From the NCBI GenBank assembly GCA_943737045.1, contig CALSFV010000314.1, positions 241,001-305,000 on the forward strand: a DNA stretch of 64,000 bases, read 5' to 3'. The stretch is from Parapristionchus giblindavisi. Lineage: Eukaryota; Nematoda; Chromadorea; Rhabditida; Diplogasteridae. Under the pieces are notes generated by a model. The model was not told the DNA's origin. It saw nothing but the letters and a program-made list of their open reading frames with translations, and did not search any database. Position 1 is the first letter of the stretch. Each line of letters starts with the position of its first letter. A program made the position numbers and the translations under genes. This document shows positions 60,001-64,000 of the stretch, in pieces.

Positions 60001-62336
60001 AAGGATATTCTAGTTTGTATTAGATAATATTATCTGGCTACATTATAAGGATTCGAATAAATCAGTTAATTATTTCCAATCTCGGATTTTGCAGACATTT
60101 GAAACATATTTGTGCGCATAGTAATGCTTGGAATTTGGCTGACTGGTTGAAGATGTTTCAGTGGCTGTGGATAACGTACCATTCATCGGTACAGTAGTCA
60201 CTGATTCGGTTCCTGTTACGGCCGATCCTTAAATGATCGAAATTTAAATTTGAGAACATCTTGCTATTGTATTAAAGGACTAATTTTTCTCTCCACCCTT
60301 GCAACACTCTCTCGTATACAAAGAAAGCAATGGATCGGACAGTTTAAAATTAGCTGTGGTGTGCCCCTAGGGGGGGGGGGGCTTGCCAAGGGATTTGTTA
60401 ATATAGAACATTGTAATTTTATAGTCTCTTTCACTCATCTAATCTATCATTATTTTCGCAACCTCCATTCATTGTCAATTTGTTTTGTAGATAAATGATA
60501 TTAATAATGTTTGACGAAGAGATCATGGACTCAAAACCAGGCAGATAACCTGAAACTGCGGACGGCGTAGCTGTGGTTGTCGATCTCGACGAGCCATTGT
60601 CAGTTTCCATTCCTGAACAATTAAGCCATTAACGATATATGTGCTCCTGCTTAACCTCCTGTGACTGCCGATGCTGAATCAGAAGCTCCTGTCGCTGCGC
60701 CTTCTGTTGGTCCTTAAAGGCACACCAAAGCTAATTTTACTATGGTTATACTGTGTCGCATTCACAGTAAGTGAGAGAGTGAACCCAGAGCGGATAGTTT
60801 CAATTAGCTTCGCACATGCAATACCCTAACCCAAAATTTCAATTGGATTGGGTTCCGCGAGCTGTGAGATAATTCCCTTGTAAGTACTATGTTCTCTTGA
60901 AACGCTTAGATGTTGGACCCTTTAACACAATTTACTAACCAACGATCGGAGTCTGATTGTCGTTTGTTTTGTCCGAAGATGTCCCTTCGTTGGCTAAATA
61001 ATATCTTTTTTTTTAAATTTTTATTAATTTATTTAATAGTTTTATTTGCATTCAATGCACACTCCGAATTCATTTGACTCTCTATCGTAATCAAAGAAAG
61101 CGAGAGAGTGTGGTTGGAGTGAAGAGTTTCAAATTATAATAGTTTGGTGTGTTCCTTTAAAAAAAATTCTTTAAAAAACATTATAAATCTATTAATGTGA
61201 AAGTGATTATGGAATACAGGTAATCGATGAAAAAAATTACCTGTTGAGTCACTTTCCTGAGGATCGATATTAGTCTCGCCTGAACCTACATATTAAAAAT
61301 CATTAGGTAATAATATTGATCCTAATGCTATCATTCTCTTAGTCACCAACGAACCTTCAATGTCATCTCTAGTGCTAACCGAGCCCATTACCGTAGTGCC
61401 TGATCGTTCTACCGTAACCGCCTTATCAGATACTGTATCTTTTGTTTGGTTGTCTACGGTGGTATCGAACTGGCGATCGGTTGATCTATTTTCGGTGTTG
61501 TCTGACTGCTTGACGGTTGTCTTGGTATTGGCCTCTCTGGTAACATCGTCAGACGTCAAGAGGGGTTCTTCTGTGAATATCTTCGTGGGTTCGGATTCAG
61601 AATCAGATGACGTCACACCTTTTTGATAAGGAGTATTCTCCGGACTGCGTACATTATCCATAAACGTACGTCCAGTGATCTGGATGGTAGAGCCAACCTC
61701 GCCCACAGTTACCGTACTCTTCCGTACCGTATTACCGGTTGCGTCCAATTTATCATCTGATGTACTACGTTCCAGTGCAGCTGATGCGGCTACTGTAGTC
61801 GCGCTTACTACAGTGGTTACAGCGCTACCCTGCTTGATAGAGTTGTCTGCAGTACTCATACCAGAGTCTGTATTATCGTTTTGCTTGGTTCCGTCGGTAG
61901 TCATCTGGGCAGTTGGCTTGAATTTTCCTGTTTTTGATGAGGCGGTTGTGGGAGCAGTGCTTATGATATCATTAATAGACATAGTCGAGCCATTATTAGC
62001 GTCTTCCTTGGTCGTCTTGGAATCAGTAGCCGCTTCAGTAGTGTTTGATGATGTAGTCCTAGTGGTAGTGGTAGCGCTTGTTGTAGATCTAGTTGTGGTA
62101 GTATTACCGGTGACTTTCGAGTCACTGTTATTGGTGTTAGATTCGACCGTTGCGGAAGAACCTTCGGCGGTGCTAGCTTTTGTCGTTGTCGTGGTCGTGC
62201 ACGGAAAAGACTTAGTAGGTATGCATCCCTTTGGAATCACGGGAATATCTTTCCTCGATTCATCCAAGGACACCGTTGTCTCCGATTCCGCTAACGCCGT
62301 CGATAGAGCAATCACGAGAGATAAGAAGAGTCGCAT
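42084..62336 (-). CDS. Mucin-like secreted repeat protein, 1,152 aa, about 30 exons
   Basis: Exon 1 is 62336-61355: signal peptide MRLFLSLVIALSTALA, then a Thr/Ser-rich stalk. Exons 2-11 are 61279-61241, 60993-60940, 60712-60656, 60612-60550, 60227-60180, 59932-59663, 59574-59500, 59379-59323, 59273-59184 and 59127-58948. Exons 12-30 are 47598-47497, 47413-47321, 47072-46989, 46870-46787, 46665-46579, 46324-46247, 46145-46065, 45894-45814, 45729-45697, 45555-45463, 45099-45016, 44915-44826, 44652-44563, 44241-44152, 43883-43788, 43512-43444, 43175-43122, 42508-42470 and 42199-42084. All joins are phase 1; total 3,459 nt. Exons 15-27 mostly encode a VTDSSGKPVTVTG-type repeat. The last exon gives a hydrophobic tail (SLLTIVFCSLIGIAMRIF), perhaps a GPI signal. 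Exon 13 uses a GC donor. Likely heavily O-glycosylated and extracellular. Two genes instead of one is possible, but no second signal peptide is visible before 47598. Confidence 0.75.
43220..43290 (+). repeat. tRNA-like relic with perfect T-arm
   Basis: GCGGGTTCAATTCCCGC forms a perfect five-pair T-stem and loop. The upstream part lacks a proper D-arm and acceptor stem, so it is not called as a tRNA gene. It lies in an intron of the mucin-like gene. Confidence 0.4.
43674..43784. repeat. GC-rich hairpin beside the exon 26 donor
   Basis: ATGCACTGTTACATTTACC and its complement flank a GC-rich core (CGTAACCCGCTCCGTCGCG against GCGGAGGGGGTTACG). Arms of about 50 bp pair closely. On the minus strand the donor GT of mucin exon 26 is at 43787-43786, so the hairpin starts at about the fourth base of that intron. 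Confidence 0.75.
44470..44525. repeat. Minimal copy of the dispersed self-complementary repeat
   Basis: Only the outer arms remain: AAAGGCGCACCGAGCTAATT joined almost directly to AATTAGCTCGGGTGTGCCTT. The central CTCTGG...CCAGAG part has been lost. Useful for defining the true ends of the family. Confidence 0.7.
45930..46055. repeat. Dispersed self-complementary repeat copy
   Basis: Contains GACTCTCCGCTCTGACC on the left and AGAGTTAGAGTTTCAAACC on the right, ending GTGCGCCTTTA. It lies in an intron of the mucin-like gene, ten bases from exon 18. A further weak copy is at 45190-45260. Confidence 0.6.
47930..48180. repeat. Short direct repeats, also found near 53800-53880
   Basis: Two copies of a unit containing TTTCACGTCAGTCTATCG or TTTTCGCGTCAGTCCATC, each after CTCGAGAGACACT. 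A third copy, with TCTAGTCGTCCGGCTGAGAA, is at 53820-53875, where it appears to have replaced part of the nested gene's second module. Confidence 0.5.
48399..48404 (+). promoter_or_regulatory. Probable spliced-leader acceptor before the nested gene
   Basis: CTTTCAG-like sequence (TTTCAG at 48399-48404) ends two bases before the ATG at 48407. In modules 2 and 3 the same site is an ordinary internal 3' splice site. With no upstream coding exon found, trans-splicing is the simplest reading. A TATA-like CTATATAAAGC at 48229 could start an outron. Confidence 0.5.
48407..58553 (+). CDS. Three-module zinc-binding protein, 580 aa, nested antisense in a mucin intron
   Basis: Module 1: 48407-48475, 48852-48989, 49178-49302, 49596-49698, 49801-49904, 49948-50042. 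Module 2: 50253-50323, 50569-50706, 53520-53644, 54056-54240. Module 3: 54362-54432, 57164-57298, 57538-57662, 58063-58162, 58229-58284, 58451-58553. Total 1,743 nt ending TAA. Each module has FIGDVWRS-type start, VPNT-YxxF, ETYRYVCSHC, then a DPS...H-x-CEYWTL segment and ARY-xKxAARI. The C-x2-C ... H-x-C spacing and flanking aromatic residues recall FLYWCH-like zinc fingers of nematode nuclear or transposon-derived proteins; DNA binding is inference. Modules are joined by in-frame splices (donors at 50043 and 54241). Module 2 lacks exons 4-5, frame kept. Alternatively these could be three tandem genes, but only module 1 has an ATG. Confidence 0.7.
48590..48665 (+). repeat. tRNA-like cassette in intron 1 of the nested gene
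   Basis: GTAGTGTAGTGGTGAACGC (A-box part) and CGCGGGTTCGAGTCCC (B-box part) are spaced as in a tRNA gene, with CTGTCAC where the anticodon loop would be. The acceptor stem and anticodon stem do not pair, so a relic or SINE head is more likely than a functional tRNA. Confidence 0.5.
49383..49505. repeat. Variant self-complementary repeat, sister of 19608-19725
   Basis: Starts TTAAAGGGAGCGCTACCTC with ATGACCTCTTCATTGCGC and GCGTTGAAGAGACCATTG pairing across an AACAACGAG centre. It lies in the intron between exons 3 and 4 of module 1. Confidence 0.6.
50350..50465. repeat. Dispersed self-complementary repeat copy
   Basis: Starts TAAAGACATACCCCGATC, centre CTCGTAGACAAAGAAAACTAG, ends TAGCTCGGGTTGTTCCTTTA. 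Lies in module 2's first intron. A second copy is at 50745-50850, next to the fold-back element. Confidence 0.65.
50851..53494. mobile_element. 2.6-kb fold-back element with about 670-bp arms
   Basis: Left arm about 50851-51520 and right arm about 52826-53494 are reverse complements with a small number of differences; ends read TTAAAACGCGTTCTCC and its near complement. Each arm includes a tRNA-like cassette with a perfect B box GGTTCGAATCC (51276-51345, and its reverse near 52990-53062). The interior has a separate inserted element at 51827-52521. The whole sits in the intron between exons 2 and 3 of module 2. Identical 69-codon frames in the two arms are not genes. Confidence 0.8.
51827..52521. 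mobile_element. hAT-like non-autonomous element with 8-bp target duplication
   Basis: Ends TAGGGTGGCGAGAATT and the complement of TAGGGTGGCAAGAATG. The same 8 bases, ATCTGTAC, flank it at 51819-51826 and 52522-52529. An 8-bp duplication with TAGGG-type ends is characteristic of the hAT superfamily. No transposase frame inside. Confidence 0.7.
53670..54055. other. Remnant of lost exons 4-5 of module 2
   Basis: AAAGCAAAGAGT at about 53710 matches the start of exon 4 in modules 1 and 3, one base short of the frame, then homology stops and a dispersed repeat (53820-53880) takes over. No exon 5 equivalent is found before exon 6 at 54056. Confidence 0.5.
54974..56167 (-). CDS. Retrotransposon fusion ORF, 397 aa (Gag-like start, integrase-like end)
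   Basis: Single open frame inside the LTR element. The N-terminal part has a helical Leu-rich stretch and, at about residues 52-62, a worn zinc-knuckle-like CRKNGDFAEVC. The middle has three related repeats around LAEATEESQAA. The C-terminal part (about residues 290-345) has GDEVFYKEY, WVRWIVLRRRDS and RRERVHWSQLW, which resembles the end of a Ty3-type integrase. Protease, reverse transcriptase, RNase H and the integrase core are absent, so an internal deletion probably fused the two ends in frame. Family assignment is inference. Confidence 0.6.
   Translation of the reverse strand: MKALRELIHPLDERIDLLQMVVEKLSNSTAVSSQGDHDIGQGRHMNTTYNQCRKNGDFAEVCMDGSGDLKEIKQMRGDRTSTDHYSIYVSLQENSIAMQIDDEANISLPSDEMWKQIGLSDCSEANCLTVCAESSRPNIKGILAETTLGSEAACAKMLHEVFSVTMKMTTDDIDHVRMIDTVLAEATEESQAARMKTMDFLQVTSKMTNEMLAEATEESQAACTKVKATLRIKERRTPMAIESEPRKLITVDAFCGERRIAEVDLLPIGDILTEDMVKQNDRMNDIVERKFCTGDEVFYKEYSVPTQFEWVRWIVLRRRDSVMVEVSSDLRRERVHWSQLWRIDSCSKETPKQIMLDGFCVLDIVNGDDVIMDDNDVHVIATVSDDSCTSYRNPGQA
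56351..56515. repeat. Tandem duplication, about 83-bp unit, in retrotransposon leader
   Basis: The block from ACACGCTCGCAAGC to GTACGTAAT occurs twice in a row with few differences, between the primer-binding site and the ORF start of the minus-strand element. Such leader repeats may affect packaging or copy number; that is speculation. Confidence 0.7.
56925..57015. repeat. Dispersed self-complementary repeat, split by the LTR element
   Basis: GATACTCTCCGCTCTGGC and a GAGAGAGAGC half lie right of the retrotransposon. The missing left end (TAATGATAGACCCAGAGTT) is at 54573-54592, left of the element. The retrotransposon therefore inserted into a copy of this repeat. Confidence 0.65.
60270..60375. 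repeat. Dispersed self-complementary repeat copy
   Basis: Starts TAAAGGACTAATTTTTCTC and ends AAAATTAGCTGTGGTGTGCC; centre CTCGTATACAAAGAAAGC. It lies in an intron of the mucin-like gene and is followed by a poly-G run. Other copies in this gene: 60712-60815 and 61050-61160. Confidence 0.6.
60713..60815. repeat. Dispersed self-complementary repeat abutting mucin exon 4
   Basis: Begins CTTAAAGGCACACCAAAGC directly at the acceptor of exon 4, so the AAG acceptor of that exon is made by the repeat's terminal CCTTTAAG on the minus strand. Ends TTCAATTAGCTTCGCACATG. Confidence 0.6.
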
Positions 62337-64000
62337 CCTTGGCCTGTTTCTTCTGATGAAAAGATATGAATGAAAAATAAGAAGAAGAATATTCGCCTAG
62401 GAGATGGTATACCTCTGCTTCTCTAATTCTCTCTAATCCTCCTATCTCTCGTCTCGTTTCACATTTCTTTTCCTTTGGATGTCTTTCGGTTGCTCGGAAA
62501 CGATGGAAAGAAGAAGCGAACATCCTCTCAATGTTAGCTTTCACGTATATCGATTAAAACGGGATATTGACTGACAAGATTATCGATTGATATTGTTTGT
62601 GAAGAGGTAGTTATTGAAAAAGTTTATTGTATTCTGATGTGAATCTTTCGGAGAAATCAGTGAGAAAGCAGTGAATCATCTGTCAAAAAATATATAGCAA
62701 TTTCTATGCTTCGATCATTTTCCAGAATATGGAAAGGTTCAAGGAGAATAGAGAAGGGAGAATGTTCAAAGAATTTTTAAGAAATAACCTTTTCTGTTTT
62801 TTTTGTTGCTAAGGCTACTCTTTTAAACTACATGAAATTATTTCACTACCTTTACCTCCAACAATAAAAAGTTCCGTAGGGCTTTTTGTATATTTATGTA
62901 CATTTAAACAACTTTATCGGGTGGTTCAGTGGTGTTATCTCAACTGAATTTCCATAAGAACCCCTCCCTTGCTTGCGATCGTGTTGTTTGTAGCTACTAC
63001 ATTTTCCTATCACATGGTGCATAGTCATCATACTTGCCATATTAGTGAGACTAGTACATTATGATGTAATCACAAGCACTTCTACTTTCTTGTCCCTTTT
63101 TGGTTTTTTTCCTGCAAATTCCAGGTAATGATTTGTCCAAATACAGGTTCTGGAACAAATCCTTTCTCTGGTACCCATAAATGATTGCATGCAACAAGAT
63201 TTATAGTGACAACTGTTGTCCACGTCGAAGTCGTGCTCTGACTGTCAATCACTGTGAGAAATGGGATAGGATTGGATTGGAATGTCACCGATGATGTAGG
63301 CCCATTCAGATGAAAAAGTCCTGTATTTGCAGATGCTACAGCGTCTAAATAAGGCTTCACTATAATAATACTTCTTTTTATTCTTTATTCTATCATATAT
63401 TATGCATAATTAGAAATAGGATGAAATGAGGGGATCGATGATATCGTTCTGGGCGGGACAGTTTTGGAGCTGATAACAATATTTATACGTTTCAAACACT
63501 GGTTATCTTTAATTGCAGCTAACAGTCTATTGAGATACGGTTTTGTTACTTATTTATTTATTTATCGTTCATATCAGGGATGTTCCATCAAGTACAAAAG
63601 GTTCGAGTGCAAGGAAAAGTGGCATAAAGTTTCTGAAATATGAAATGTCTTGTTCATTGATTTGTGAAACGTTACAGATAGGTAAAAATAGAAAGAAGAG
63701 TAGGAGGAAGAGTCGAGAAACGATAACCCTTATTATATATTTATCTTGCAACATGGAGCGAGCCATTCAAACCATATAATCATCATTTTTCCGCCTTGGT
63801 AGTGTAATTCCATGCATCGTTGTTTCATACTAAATATACATTTGTTGTTAGAATTTAGTTTCATTGAATATCATAGAACATTTCTGATGCTCTGGTCAAA
63901 AATAAAAGAAAAGCGGAGTAAACTCTCCTCTTTTACGTACTATCTATTTTTTTTTCCTTTTTCGTTTCGTTTCTTTTCTTTTTGTGACTTTTGATAACGA
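62337..64000. other. Upstream of the mucin-like gene; no gene recognised
   Basis: Bases 62337-62560 are the probable promoter and 5' leader of the mucin-like gene. A minus-strand open frame at 63082-63360 has plausible residues (DSQSTTSTWTTVVTINLVAC) and an acceptor-like CAG near its right end, so it may be an exon of another minus-strand gene whose rest lies outside the window. Nothing else is supported. Confidence 0.3.

Noticed and set aside
58948..62336. Separate gene ending near 58.9 kb
   Set aside because: Exon 11 ends at a good phase-1 donor with no stop or polyadenylation signal on the minus strand nearby, and the next phase-1 exons (47598 onward) have no signal peptide of their own. 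Not excluded, only less likely.
61675..62373. 232-codon plus-strand open frame opposite mucin exon 1
   Set aside because: It is the antisense shadow of the Thr/Ser-rich repeat, consisting of Val/Leu runs; the minus strand has the signal peptide and splice chain.

Overview
The window looks like a chromosome segment from a nematode. The reasons are small introns ending in TTTCAG-type acceptors, an Srx-family serpentine chemoreceptor, a UDP-glucuronosyltransferase, one probable spliced-leader acceptor directly before a start codon, and many TA-flanked fold-back elements. The style resembles Pristionchus-like or Caenorhabditis-like genomes; the species cannot be fixed from sequence alone. I see no CRISPR, operon of bacterial type, rRNA or convincing functional tRNA gene. 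Exon models below are my own splice-site readings; most were checked by requiring each exon length to keep the reading frame.

Layout. 0.4-4.0 kb (+): a secreted glycine-rich protein built of repeated phase-1 exons, with a large fold-back element in one intron. 5.1-6.6 kb: a decayed Tc1-like transposon. 8.3-12.3 kb (-): an intact 14-exon UDP-glucuronosyltransferase (503 aa) with no visible signal peptide. 12.4-17.4 kb: mainly repeats and palindromes. 17.4-21.2 kb (+): an Srx-like chemoreceptor with two GC-AG introns, first exon not identified. 21.4-23.3 kb (-): coding-looking exons of an unresolved gene or relic. 28.0-28.6 kb (-): a small secreted sushi-like protein. 29.0-33.1 kb: a 4-kb fold-back element with two 1,537-bp nearly identical arms. 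33-42 kb: microsatellites, orphan ORFs and several terminal-inverted-repeat elements.

42.1-62.3 kb is the most striking part. A minus-strand gene of about 30 exons encodes a 1,152-residue mucin-like secreted protein: signal peptide, Thr/Ser-rich stalk, about a dozen exons carrying a Thr-Asp-Ser-Ser-Gly-Lys type repeat, and a hydrophobic tail. Every internal exon is phase 1 on both sides. Its 11.3-kb intron 11 holds, on the opposite strand, a complete 16-exon gene of 580 codons made of three tandem copies of one module with a C-x2-C ... H-x-C zinc-binding signature. That nested gene's own introns have in turn been invaded by a 2.6-kb fold-back element (itself carrying a hAT-like insertion) and by a 2.3-kb internally deleted LTR retrotransposon with apparently identical LTRs.

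Short dispersed repeats tie the window together: a roughly 110-bp self-complementary repeat present in more than a dozen copies, mostly in introns; a roughly 215-bp TA-flanked MITE in four copies; and tRNA-like A-box/B-box cassettes lying inside palindromic elements.
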